The notes under the pieces are model-generated. The model saw only the letters and a program-made list of their open reading frames with translations, was not told the origin of the DNA and did not search any database. Positions 53,132-62,528 of a DNA stretch of 64,000 nt are shown here, piece after piece; within the stretch, counting starts at the first letter, position 1, and each line of letters starts with the position of its first letter. The stretch covers positions 1 through 64,000 of the forward strand of contig JAHDXO010000028.1 in assembly GCA_023382975.1 (NCBI GenBank), in the 5' to 3' direction. A program made the position numbers and the translations under genes. This DNA is from Pirellulaceae bacterium. GTDB taxonomy: Bacteria; Planctomycetota; Planctomycetia; Pirellulales; Pirellulaceae.

Positions 53132-56100
53132 ATGAATCGCTGCAACACCCCCCCATCCGAACTAACGCAAGATCCCGCCGCCGCCGTTTGCTGAGATTGG
53201 AAACTCTCGAGCCTCGACAAATGTTGGCTACGGATGTGCTGCTCGGCGGGCAGGTGTTTTCCGTAATCGATAATGGCGATCCCGGCTATATCGAGTCGGC
53301 GCCGTTCGAGGCAACCGTTGACGACGGATCGGAAGGTTACAGGGAGTCCCAACCGGCCGCGACGGTCATTGTAGGGGTGGAAGATCCGGAGTTCGTCCAT
53401 TCGGGTTTAGGCGTGGACGCGACCGTCGACAACGGTGACGACGGCTACCTCGAACTCGGGACCGGATGGGGCCAGAGCACCGCGGGCGGTGAAATTGATG
53501 GCCAATCTCGGTTTTCGTGGGATAATAACGCCAGGGCCGAATTTCATTTTGCGGGGTTGCCCGTCGGTATGGTCGATATCTTGTTCACGATCCCGAAACG
53601 CTCCAACAGCACGGTCGCGAAATACACGGTCGCCAGCGCGGGGCAAACGCACACGCTGGCCGGTGTGAACCAACGCAACGCCAGTGGCGGTTGGGATCTT
53701 TTGGCTACCGTGTATTCGGACGGTGGCCCGCTGACGGTGACGGTTGCCCAGGACGACCACAGCGGCGTGTTGCGTACCGACGCGGTGAAGGTTTCCACCG
53801 ACGGTTGGCGCGTGAGCACCGCGAGCGGTTTGTATGGATCGGGGGCGGTGTGGGCCGAGTACCGTTTCACGGCTGCCAATCGCGGCCTGCATGAGATCTG
53901 GGTCGATACGCCCGGACATGCCAACAGCACCGAATCGGCGGTTTACACCGTCGTGAACAACGGCAACCCGGTCGATATGTTCGTTGCCAGCCAAAAAGCC
54001 TCGACCGACGGTTTTCAGTCGCTGGGATCGGTTGATGTGGATCCGGGCGAGGTGGTCGTTCGCGTGACCAACGGCGGCAGTGACTATCTGCGAGCCGATC
54101 GTATGCAACTGGTCGACGCGACCGGCTGGTTCGCCAGCGTTGCCGGCGGCTGGGAGGGCGATTCCCGATTCTCCCGCGGTCCGGACGCCAGGGCCAATTA
54201 CCGTTTCGATGATCTCGAACCGGGGTTGTACGACTTGCTCGTCCAACGCCCCGGGCACAGCAACAGCACGTCCGTCGCGATTTATGACGTCGAGGTCAAC
54301 GACTCGGTGATCGCATCGTTCACCGAAAGCCAGAAGACCGGCACCAGCGGCTGGGAGAAGATCGGCTTGGTGACCGTTGGCGGCGTAGGGATGAACACCG
54401 TGGAGATCACCGTGCGCAACGGCGATCCGGCCAGCGGGCTGTTGCGGGCCGACGCATTGCGTCTGGAAATCCCTGGATGGAATGACAGCAGCCTGGGCGG
54501 AGTGGACGGTGATTCACGTTGGACGACCGGCGGTTCTGCGACCTATACCTTCGATGGATTGACGCCGGGGCAAGCGTATCAAATCTACGTCAACACGCCC
54601 GGTTCGCCGAGCAGCGCGACGGCGGCGATGTACTCGGTGACCAGCGGCGGCGTGGTGATTTGCGACCCGGGGCTGGTGTTGAATCAGACGACTGCCACGA
54701 TGTCCAAGAACGGCAACATCGCCGGTTGGCTTTCGTTGGGCGACTCGTTCACCGTCGCCGCCGGCGCGGACAATTTGACGATCATGGTTTCTCAGGATCG
54801 CAGCGCAGACACGTTGTTGCGGACCGATGCAGTCGCCTTGTTGCGCCAGCCGGTGGAACTGGACGGAGTGAGCCTTGAAGGCACGATCCGGACGGGCGAC
54901 GGCGATGGCTCGCAATACGTGGTGTCCGTTTCCGCGGCGGATGCCGTCGTCCAACTGGATCGGATCTGGATCGATTGGGGCGACGGCACTTCGTCCCGCA
55001 GCGACTCGTCAGACGAGATCGTCACGGTGGCGCCGGGCGAGTGGACGGCGATACACACGTTATCCAGTTCCGCCGCCGGGGCTCCGATTCGCGTCTACGG
55101 TTACGACGCCGCGGGCACGCTGTACCAGGCGACGGTCGAACTTCAGCCTGCGGCTTTCGACGTCGCCGCGGAAGTATTCAGCGCCGGCGAGATGCGTCTG
55201 ACGTGGAACGACGGAACCGATGGTCAAGCGTCCTACGAGATCAGCGCATCCGGCGACGGCGGCGCAACGTTCCAGCCGCTGTTGACCACCCAGCCCGGCG
55301 CGACGGCGGCGTTGTTGACCGGATTGACGCCCGACACGGCCTACACGATCCGCCTTGCCCCGATCGGCGGCGGCAACGGGCAAACGATGCTTGCCGCCCT
55401 TCCCGTCCAGACGCCTGCGGCGACCGCCAACGACAATCCACAGCAATGGTATCGCGTCACGTTGGACTCGGCCCTTTTGAAAGGATCGGCGGGATACACG
55501 GAGGTCGGGCATTCCACGACCGTTTTGAACCAGATCCAGGTGGCCAGCGAGGAGGCCGCGATTTGGGGATCGATCACTGGTTGGGCGAAGATCCGCAGTC
55601 ACAGCGGCGAGCAGAAGCAATTCAACATCGGCGACAACGGGGCCTACAAGGTCGACACATTCGGCGACTTGACCAACAGCATTGCCGATTTCGGACTCGG
55701 CGCGACCTACGACGCCGATCAATGGCTGCTGACGTTGGAAGACACGTTCGAGTGGACCAACATCGACCTCGACTACGACGATTGGTACTGGTTGGTCCGT
55801 GTCGAGAAGGTCACGCTGTTGACGATTTCCGGCGACGAGAGCTACAACGAGGACGCGGGCGTTGTGACGATCAACATCGAACTGTCCGATCCGGCCCCGT
55901 CTGCATTCTCGCTCACGTACACGATCAACGGCACCGGGGTCCACGCGGCAACAGACGCGGATTTCGCCGCAAACACGCATGCACTGAGCGGCACCGTTTC
56001 GTTTGCCCAAGGTGCCACCAGCCCAACAGCCCTATTGAAGTTCGAGATCAACGACGATGACATCGACGAATACGACCAAGCCTTCAATATCGAGCTCTCC

Positions 56101-58143
56101 GGCGACCTCCCCGCGGGCGTCAAGTACAAACAAGACGGCAACGGAAACGACATCGACTTCCACGAAGCGGAAATTGTCGATAATGATGACGAACCGGAAG
56201 TAAGCATCGCCCCGGTCCCGGTGCAAGAAGGACAAACCGCCGATGCGACAATCAAGTTGTCGCGGAAGACGGAAAAGAGTCCCGAATATGTGTACTACAC
56301 ACTATCAAACTCGGCAACGGCAATTGACGACTACTCGATCGTCACAGGTAGCTGGACGGTTGGCGACACAGAAACCGAAAAGACCGTCCGGGTCGATGCG
56401 AGCGATGATGCAATTGATGAAGGCACGGAGACGTACACCCTGGAAGTTGGTTTGGCGACTGCGACACAGTCGTCCGCCATTGGTCGAATCATCATTCCCG
56501 GGATCGACTTGGATACCGATATCAACAACGACGGCGCCATCACGGACGCCGATGATCCTGACGACGATCCGGGATACGAAGAGGCCCATTTCCGCCCCGG
56601 CAAAGGTGTCTTGGTGGGTGGGATTGCGGAAATCGCTGTCGATCTCGGCGATACGACAGATCTGGCGGCAATGAGATACCATTTGATGTCCGGCGGTATC
56701 GTCCTTTCCGAAGAAGACGCCTTCACCGTCGAGTTCCAGATGCAAGGCTTGGTTGGGAAGCTTTGGACATCTCCCGCTAAGACGCAAGAGATCTCCCTTG
56801 GGACGCGCATGAGTCTCAGTGACGTTCCGTCGTCGGTCTATTACGAAGCCACGGCGGCGGGATCAGGATTGGTTGGCGCAGCGATCCGTCACGCGACGGG
56901 AGGCGTTTGGTCGTCCGACGTCGTGCGCATCAGCACGATCAGGCTTGATGAGTTGACCGTTACCCATCATGGAAATGACGTGAATTCGGTGACGGCGGAC
57001 GACAGCGTCATGCCCGATCTGTATCTCGGCATCGATGATGATGCGAGCGCCGCGGCGGAGCCGAACGAGTCGGGAATTGCCGTGGTCGACATCGAAGTCG
57101 ACGTGGATCCGTTGAGCTTCGGCCCGCAAGGCACGGGACGGCTGGTGAAGATATACATCATGCGCGCCCACGACGGATTGATGGTTTATCAAGGAAATCT
57201 GTCATCCGGCAATACGCTGAGCAACCAGCAACTTCCGGTGCATAACAACGGAACGCCCGACGACATTACAGACGACTGGAATCAGTTCTTCGTCGTCGCG
57301 TGGTTGGACGAAAACGACGATGGAAATCTTAACGGCGCCGAGAATGCGAGGATGGTCAACGTCCAGGTCGTACCGCCGTGGTCGCGTGTCGGCGACTGGA
57401 ACGAGACCTCTGCTATCGCGAAAGCCGGATACGACGGTGCGCCGTTGCCAAAATTGGCTGAAGCGATCACGGGGCAAGACATCGACGCGGCCCTCGTCAA
57501 CGGCGCCGCTCCGATCACGCGAGGAGAACACGTCAACGTCGTGCCGTTGATCGACGCACTGGAACAGAGGGTTCGCAATTCAATTGTCAGTGCTGCGGTG
57601 GACCCCTCTTCGATAGGCGCAACGTTCGGCAGCGGAGCACCCGCGGGTTGGGGTGTTGGTGAACTCGACGAGCAGAAGATTGAATCGCTTTTCGACGGAA
57701 CGGCAGGGGTTCTCCCTGCTTATGCCTGCACGTCAATGCGGTCTATTGTGACAGCTAGAGGACTGATAGGAGTTCTTAAACCAGGAGAGTTCGATGCAGT
57801 ATTTGCTAATCCTGACAATTTGCATGGGTACGCACATCGAAAAGACAGCGAGCCGTTAAACGCCCTCGAGCAGGGAGACTGGGTGCGGTTCTGGAATGAT
57901 ACCCGGGTTACAAACGAATGGAGATGGGAGGACGCCATCGTTACGGAGTCATACTGGGGTTGGCCAAATGGAAACCAGGGATGGACGGGATGGATGCTCA
58001 GCCTAATCGCAGGTGGCGTTGCCTCTGGCGTCGCCGATCCTATTCCACGTGGTTATGAGCAGGACGCGCCTGGGAGCGCGTACGAGTTGGATTTCCCACG
58101 GATAGCTCAGGAACTGTTCGACCACCGTTCAACGCCTCAGTAA
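53132..58143 (+). CDS. Giant LEPRxxL surface protein with golvesin-like, FnIII and Calx-beta domains
   Basis: About 1650 residues open from a TTG at 53188. The natural start is probably ATG at 53132 (AGGA upstream); it needs one more base in the C tract at 53148-53154 to join this frame. N-terminus LRLETLEPRQML is the LEPR motif of giant planctomycete exported proteins. From the TTG: four golvesin C-terminal-like domains (about 77-553; ending in RTDAVKV, LRADRMQL, LRADALRL and RTDAVALL), FnIII (655-735), two Calx-beta units (about 877-1105), then a Ca-binding DLDTDINNDGAITDADD loop. Likely adhesin or S-layer-associated matrix protein. The 3' quarter is visibly less GC-rich. Confidence 0.8.
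53148..53154 (+). repeat. Seven-C tract near the start of the LEPR gene
   Basis: C7 lies about 16 bases after the ATG at 53132. With seven C the ATG frame hits a stop after about 20 codons (GTT TGC TGA). With eight C it would run straight into LRLETLEPRQML. This is a candidate slipped-strand phase switch, or a sequencing error. Confidence 0.7.
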
Positions 58144-58186
58144 TCCACGCACCCTCGTAGCAGTTTCTATTAGAGCGGAAGTTTCA

Positions 58187-59104
58187 ATGTCGGAATCTAC
58201 GCTGGATGGCGTCTCGGCATCCAATAGATGGAAAGCACTTCGGCGACGATGTTGGGGAACAATAATTGTTGCCATGGCCGCCGTGGTGATAACGGCTTTC
58301 GGGGATCTGACCTTTTGCGACTACATCGGAGAAAAGCGTGTGGTCCGAGACGGAGATCGTTCTTTGTTTCTCCTGCTGTACTTCTTCTTCCAAGGCGGGT
58401 ATGTGGCCTTGCTTTCGTTGTCTGCTGCGTGGATCGCGTTGGGGCGTGGGGCGATCACAGTTCGCTTCGTGGCCGCTACAGCGTTCTGCATCACCCTCGG
58501 TGAAATCCTAATCTGGAAACACAGCGTCATGTTTCCACACACGCCGCATTTTTCAACGTTGTTCCTTAGCATTGGTTTCACGTGGTTAAGCGCCGCTGGG
58601 TTACTCACCTTGCGTTGGATGCTTCGTTGGTCGGGCTTTTCATTGCCCAAAGACCTGCGTACTCCGTGCATCTCGCAAACATCATCTCGGTTCAGAAAGC
58701 GCGTCTTTGTTGTTGCAGTTGTTTTCGCGTTCGCCACAGCGGCCTTTCTGTTGCTCAACAATTGGGAACTCGCAGTGTCCGAACTCAAAGGCGGTTGGGG
58801 CACTTTGACTCTATACGCCATTCTCGCGTCCGTTGGAACGGTTCCGATAGTTTTCGTAACTACATGCGTCGTACTGAGCAGGACGACGCCCTCGCGCGTT
58901 GCAGGCGGTTTGGCAGCGATCGTCACCACGGCTGCGGTGCCACTCGTTCCAATGATCGTCATTGGAGGTCCAAGCCGTTGGAGCTTGGCGGTGGCTTGCG
59001 CAATTCCCATGTTTGGCTTTCTGACCGTGATCTGTGGTGCGCTTGCGCTGTTACGAATCGCAGGATTCGAAATAGGGAAATTTGAGGGAAATTTGGGGTC
59101 ATGA
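58187..59104 (+). CDS. Hypothetical polytopic membrane protein
   Basis: 305 aa, about seven membrane helices (for example GTIIVAMAAVVITAFGDLTF, LFLLLYFFFQGGYVALLSLS, VAATAFCITLGEILI). No conserved motif that I recognise. GGAAG lies upstream of the ATG and the gene begins 43 bases after the LEPR gene, so co-transcription is possible. Base composition is lower in GC than the sugar-enzyme genes, like the end of the LEPR gene before it and the LRR gene after it. Confidence 0.65.
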   Translation: MSESTLDGVSASNRWKALRRRCWGTIIVAMAAVVITAFGDLTFCDYIGEKRVVRDGDRSLFLLLYFFFQGGYVALLSLSAAWIALGRGAITVRFVAATAFCITLGEILIWKHSVMFPHTPHFSTLFLSIGFTWLSAAGLLTLRWMLRWSGFSLPKDLRTPCISQTSSRFRKRVFVVAVVFAFATAAFLLLNNWELAVSELKGGWGTLTLYAILASVGTVPIVFVTTCVVLSRTTPSRVAGGLAAIVTTAAVPLVPMIVIGGPSRWSLAVACAIPMFGFLTVICGALALLRIAGFEIGKFEGNLGS

Positions 59105-59250
59105 GAGAAATTTGGGCTTGAAAAGGGGGCTTGAAAAGGTGTCAGGCTTGAAAAGGTGTCAGGAACCGTTTTCACGCAACAAAGGGGTTTTGGTCAATAA
59201 AAGGCTCCTGACAGTGCTTTTCCGCGTCCGATCACAGAGGAACTGCCCAG
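59105..59250. repeat. Short direct repeats (CTTGAAAAGGTGTCAGG)
   Basis: The phrase GCTTGAAAAGGTGTCAGG occurs twice within 59132-59165, with a shorter GCTTGAAAAG just before, and an opposite-strand match CTCCTGACAG near 59208. I recognise AAAGGTGTCAGGAACC as a frequent intergenic insert in planctomycetes. Confidence 0.6.
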
Positions 59251-60441
59251 TTGATCAATAAGTGTCCGCGAGAAAGGTCGGGACCAATTAGCGCATTTTC
59301 GTATTTGCGCGTTCGCATTCGATGGCGGCTCGTGCCTGCCGGACTCGTTGTGATTGCGGGAGGCTGGCTCGCGTACATAGCAATCGTTCTTGGAATCGGC
59401 ATCACATCGACCTGGAAAATAGAAGAGAATTTCCTCTCATTACTGTACATCAGCGTCGCATTTGCTGAGTTGTGCATCTCGTCGATCTGTTGCTTTACCG
59501 GCGCCCGCTGCATCGCGTCAGGGCGCCGAATCCTTTCTTTGGTGCTAATCATGCTGGCCGTCGCTCTGTTTCTGGGCTATGCCCACCACAAGAGATTGCA
59601 TTCGGAAGAACTTCGTCGAGAGTTCTACGTCACGCCGATTAGCGGGGACATCTCATTTCGGGCGGAGACTATGCGGGAGACGACTTGGAACTCGCCGATG
59701 ATGCGGCAGTTCGAAGCCGATTCCAGTTTCCGGGGTCCACTTCAGATGGCAGCCCGACGATTTGAGCAGACGAAGATCTGTGCAAGTGATGTTGAAGAGT
59801 TGAAAGCGTTGGGCGACGATCTTGAGACGCTCGAGATCATCGACTGTACCCTCGACGAGGCAGTGCTAAGTGCTATCGGTTCGCTGCCGAATCTTCGAAC
59901 CTTGAATCTCGCCTACACGAACGTCACCGACGAGGACCTAAAGAAGCTATTTCCACGTTCAAACCTGCACACGCTGGTTCTAAACTATACTCGCATCACG
60001 GACGCCGCAATCCCCGCTGTCTGCGAGAATCCGGAGCTTGAAAGACTAGGTCTCGCCGGGACGTCTATCACCGACGTAGGGCTGGAAGTGCTCAGCGAGA
60101 ATATACAACTCAAGCAGCTCGACATCGCCGATACGAAGATCTCCGATCTTAGTGCCGCTCGGCTGGCTGCGATGAAGACACTTGAATCTATTTGCGTTAG
60201 CAGCAACCCATCCATTACCAACGCATCGATTGAACAACTGGCGAAGTTACCGAGGCTGAAGTACCTTGTAGTGGGCAATACCTCCGTTGACGAGCAGTGC
60301 CTTCCCGCTCTCCTGCAAATGAGAAATCTTCGCATCTTCATAGCTCCCAATACGGGCATTACCCGGCAAGGGATGCAGCGTCTACGAGACGAGCTCCCAA
60401 ACTTCGGTCGCATCCCAAAAGAGGATCAGGACGACAAATGA
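59251..60441 (+). CDS. Membrane-anchored leucine-rich-repeat protein
   Basis: 396 aa from TTG at 59251 (GAGGAA 8 bases upstream). Three membrane helices in the first 115 residues (VPAGLVVIAGGWLAYIAIVL, LSLLYISVAFAELCISSICC, LVLIMLAVALFLGYAH). Then about eight LRR units at 190-385 such as LRTLNLAYTNVTDEDLKKLF, LHTLVLNYTRITDAAIPAVC, LKQLDIADTKISDLSAARL. The 'L..L.L..T.ITD' form is the planctomycete-type LRR found in many membrane proteins. Binding partner unknown. Located between the matching [2Fe-2S] fragments. Confidence 0.8.
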   Translation: MINKCPRERSGPISAFSYLRVRIRWRLVPAGLVVIAGGWLAYIAIVLGIGITSTWKIEENFLSLLYISVAFAELCISSICCFTGARCIASGRRILSLVLIMLAVALFLGYAHHKRLHSEELRREFYVTPISGDISFRAETMRETTWNSPMMRQFEADSSFRGPLQMAARRFEQTKICASDVEELKALGDDLETLEIIDCTLDEAVLSAIGSLPNLRTLNLAYTNVTDEDLKKLFPRSNLHTLVLNYTRITDAAIPAVCENPELERLGLAGTSITDVGLEVLSENIQLKQLDIADTKISDLSAARLAAMKTLESICVSSNPSITNASIEQLAKLPRLKYLVVGNTSVDEQCLPALLQMRNLRIFIAPNTGITRQGMQRLRDELPNFGRIPKEDQDDK

Positions 60442-60475
60442 GCAGACGGAAAAATCCGAGGCGGGATAAGTCCAA

Positions 60476-60832
60476 TTGACTTGCTCGCTTGAACCTAATA
60501 TTGAACCTGTCCCCTGCCTGTACTTGTCCCCTTTCTCTGCTGTCGACAATGATGATGAACTGGAAGTACGCTTTGTCCTGGCGGCCGCCCTCTCCCGGCC
60601 AGCGTACCCCAAAGACCCGACGGCTCCGATCTGTACTTGTTTTGGATTGACCAGCCAGGACATCGAGCAGGACGTGGACGAAGGAGTTGCCACTCGCACC
60701 AAAGCCGTACTGGAAAAGGCCAAATCGCCGGAAGCCCGTTGCGCCCAGACGGCCGCCAACGGTCGTTCCTGTGTCGCCTACGTCCAGAAATACTTCCTGA
60801 AATGCCGCAGTATACGCCAAGCAAATCCTTGA
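60476..60832 (+). pseudogene. Partial [2Fe-2S]-binding (BFD-like) protein gene, copy 2
   Basis: The frame reads APICTCFGLTSQDIEQDVDE, TKAVLEKAKSPEARCAQTAA, NGRSCVAYVQKYFLKCRS. The C-x-C, then C, then C spacing (about 33 and 9 residues) looks like a BFD-type or related iron-sulfur module. Its N-terminal side is filled with AGGGGACAAG-type repeat sequence and there is no clear start, so the gene looks truncated. Last ~100 bases repeat those at 52780-52905. It could still be an intact short protein. Confidence 0.5.
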
Positions 60833-60868
60833 CGACGTGCTAGTTCGGATTATTCACGGGGGTGCGTT

Positions 60869-60921
60869 GTAGCACAGGCAGTTTGCCTGTGTTCCCCAAA
60901 TACAGGCTGGCAGCCTGTACC
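60869..60921. repeat. REP-like double hairpin (ACAGGC type)
   Basis: GTAGC head (60869-60873), hairpin ACAGGC-AGTTT-GCCTGT (60874-60890), linker, then hairpin ACAGGC-TGGCA-GCCTGT (60902-60918). One further single unit lies at 37455-37476 on the other strand, with a diverged one near 44944-44961. Confidence 0.7.
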
Positions 60922-60984
60922 ACGGCCCCGCGGAGCACTTCGTGAATAATCCGTGCCAGCGCGTCGTCAAGGCTAGGAAAACCG

Positions 60985-61038
60985 GTAGCCGAACTTGTCG
61001 GAGTTCGGAAACCACGGAAGTCTCACCACTTCCGCTAC
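60985..61038. repeat. REP-like inverted pair, GTAGC type, diverged
   Basis: Left unit GTAGC-CGAACT-TGTCGG-AGTTCG (60985 onward), right unit CGGAAGT-CTCACC-ACTTCCG-CTAC (61015-61038), each an internal hairpin and both with GTAGC at the outer end. It has the same skeleton as the pair at 2595-2658. The gene-free interval 60833-61061 contains only this and the ACAGGC unit. Confidence 0.7.
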
Positions 61039-61061
61039 CCCAACATGATGCCATGACGGCC

Positions 61062-61961
61062 TTAGCGGGGAACGACCTGAATCTCGAAAAGTTTGGGCCA
61101 GTTCTTGCCGGTGACGAACAGGCGGTCCTTCTCGGCGTCGTAGGCGATGCCGTTCAGCACGTCGTCTCGGTCGCGGCGTTTGGGCCAAAGGCCTCGCAGG
61201 TCGATCCAGCCGGTCACCTCGCCCGTTCTGGGCGAAATGCGGGCGATGTAATCACGATACCAGACATTGGCGTAAATCTCGCCGTTGACATATTCCAGTT
61301 CGTTCAATTGATCCACGCGCCGCCCCTGGCTATGAACCACCAGACGCCGCACGACCTGGAAGTCCTCCGGATCGACGAAGCGCAGCGTCGCCGAACCGTC
61401 GCTCATGATCAAATGCGTGCCATCGTCCGTCAGGCCCCAGCCTTCGCCTTCGTAACGCAACCGCTTCAACTCGCGAAAGCTCTCCTTGTCGTACACGATG
61501 GCGATGCCGTTTCGCCACGAGAGTTGGTAGATCCGATCGCCGAAAATCGTGATCCCTTCGCCGAACAGTTCGCGGGACAAGTTGTGGGATTGCAGCACGC
61601 GTCCGCTTTCCGGTTCCACTCGGCGGAGCGACGATTCGCCGTGTTTCCCTGTCCCCTCGAACAAGAATCCGTCGCGGAAAACCAAACCCTGCGTATACGC
61701 TGTCGGGTCGTGCGGGAAGGTGTTGAGGATTCGGTAGCCGTAGGCCCGCGGCTGTTGCGTCTGCGTCAGCAGCCAAATGCCAACGGCAAGTGCGATCGCC
61801 ACGATTCCATAAGTCACCAGCCAACTGGCTGTTCGCCGCCCTGGGGACCGGGGCCGTTGTTCCGCCAGGAGGGCTGCTGTCGGCGAACCGGAAGATGCTG
61901 CGTTCTTGCGACGGGATCGTGACATTCGCGTGCCGGCCCCGAACGTGCTAGTGCTTGACAT
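61062..61961 (-). CDS. Glutaminyl-peptide cyclotransferase (bacterial five-bladed type)
   Basis: 299 aa. Basic N-terminus with one membrane helix (TYGIVAIALAVGIWLLTQTQ), then a five-bladed beta-propeller: FPHDPTAYTQGLVFRDGFLFEGTGKHGESSL..., WGLTDDGTHLIMSDGSATL, VDQLNELEYVNGEIYANVWY, GIAYDAEKDRLFVTGKNWPK. These blocks are characteristic of plant/bacterial glutaminyl cyclases, which turn N-terminal Gln into pyroglutamate on exported proteins. It starts inside the last codons of the SufE gene (14-base overlap), so the two are co-transcribed. Confidence 0.9.
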   Translation of the reverse strand: MSSTSTFGAGTRMSRSRRKNAASSGSPTAALLAEQRPRSPGRRTASWLVTYGIVAIALAVGIWLLTQTQQPRAYGYRILNTFPHDPTAYTQGLVFRDGFLFEGTGKHGESSLRRVEPESGRVLQSHNLSRELFGEGITIFGDRIYQLSWRNGIAIVYDKESFRELKRLRYEGEGWGLTDDGTHLIMSDGSATLRFVDPEDFQVVRRLVVHSQGRRVDQLNELEYVNGEIYANVWYRDYIARISPRTGEVTGWIDLRGLWPKRRDRDDVLNGIAYDAEKDRLFVTGKNWPKLFEIQVVPR

Positions 61962-62373
61962 GTTCTTCCGCCAGTCGCTTGATCCGTTTGATCATTTGAT
62001 GAAACCCGTTGCTGCGCGACTGCAATGAGCCTTCTGCCAATTTCAGACGCCGAAACACGTCGCTCAAGTCCATCGCGTGGATCTCGTGCGGGGTCCGCCC
62101 CGAGCACAACATCAGCAGAACGGCAATCAGGCCGCGAACCACGTGCGAGTCGCTGTCCGCGCGGAATTCGAGAATCGGAGGCGTGCCGGGACGGAACTCG
62201 GCGACCATCCAGACGTTGCTCAAACACCCGTGAACCCGGTTCTCCTCACTTTTCAACTCGTCCGGCAATCCGTCGACCTGATCGCCCAGTTCCAGCACGT
62301 ACTGTAACCGCTCCATCCGATCGTCGAACAGATCGAAATCTTCCAACAATTCATCCAAAGTCGCTGATCTCAC
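61948..62373 (-). CDS. sufE: SufE-like cysteine desulfurase activator
   Basis: 141 aa from GTG at 62373, preferred because GAGGTG lies 5 bases before it; a TTG at 62433 is possible. SufE fold with the sulfur-accepting Cys in NRVHGCLSNVWM, plus LQYVLELGDQVDGLPDELKS at the front and HVVRGLIAVLLMLCSGRTPH in the middle. It accepts persulfide sulfur from SufS during Fe-S cluster assembly. Divergent from eboE and overlapping the cyclase gene. Slightly longer than E. coli SufE at the C-terminus. Confidence 0.9.
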   Translation of the reverse strand: MRSATLDELLEDFDLFDDRMERLQYVLELGDQVDGLPDELKSEENRVHGCLSNVWMVAEFRPGTPPILEFRADSDSHVVRGLIAVLLMLCSGRTPHEIHAMDLSDVFRRLKLAEGSLQSRSNGFHQMIKRIKRLAEEHVKH

Positions 62374-62528
62374 AAATTCACCTCGCTGGGGTGGTGCGGC
62401 AGAAGTTCCGGTCGAACGACTCTTGTAACTCAAGCCGAAATCGTGTCACAATACGTCGGTTCGTAATAACTCGGTGGCTTCACGGTGCCGCTGCGTCTCC
62501 TCGTGCTCTCGAATTGTATGATACATCT

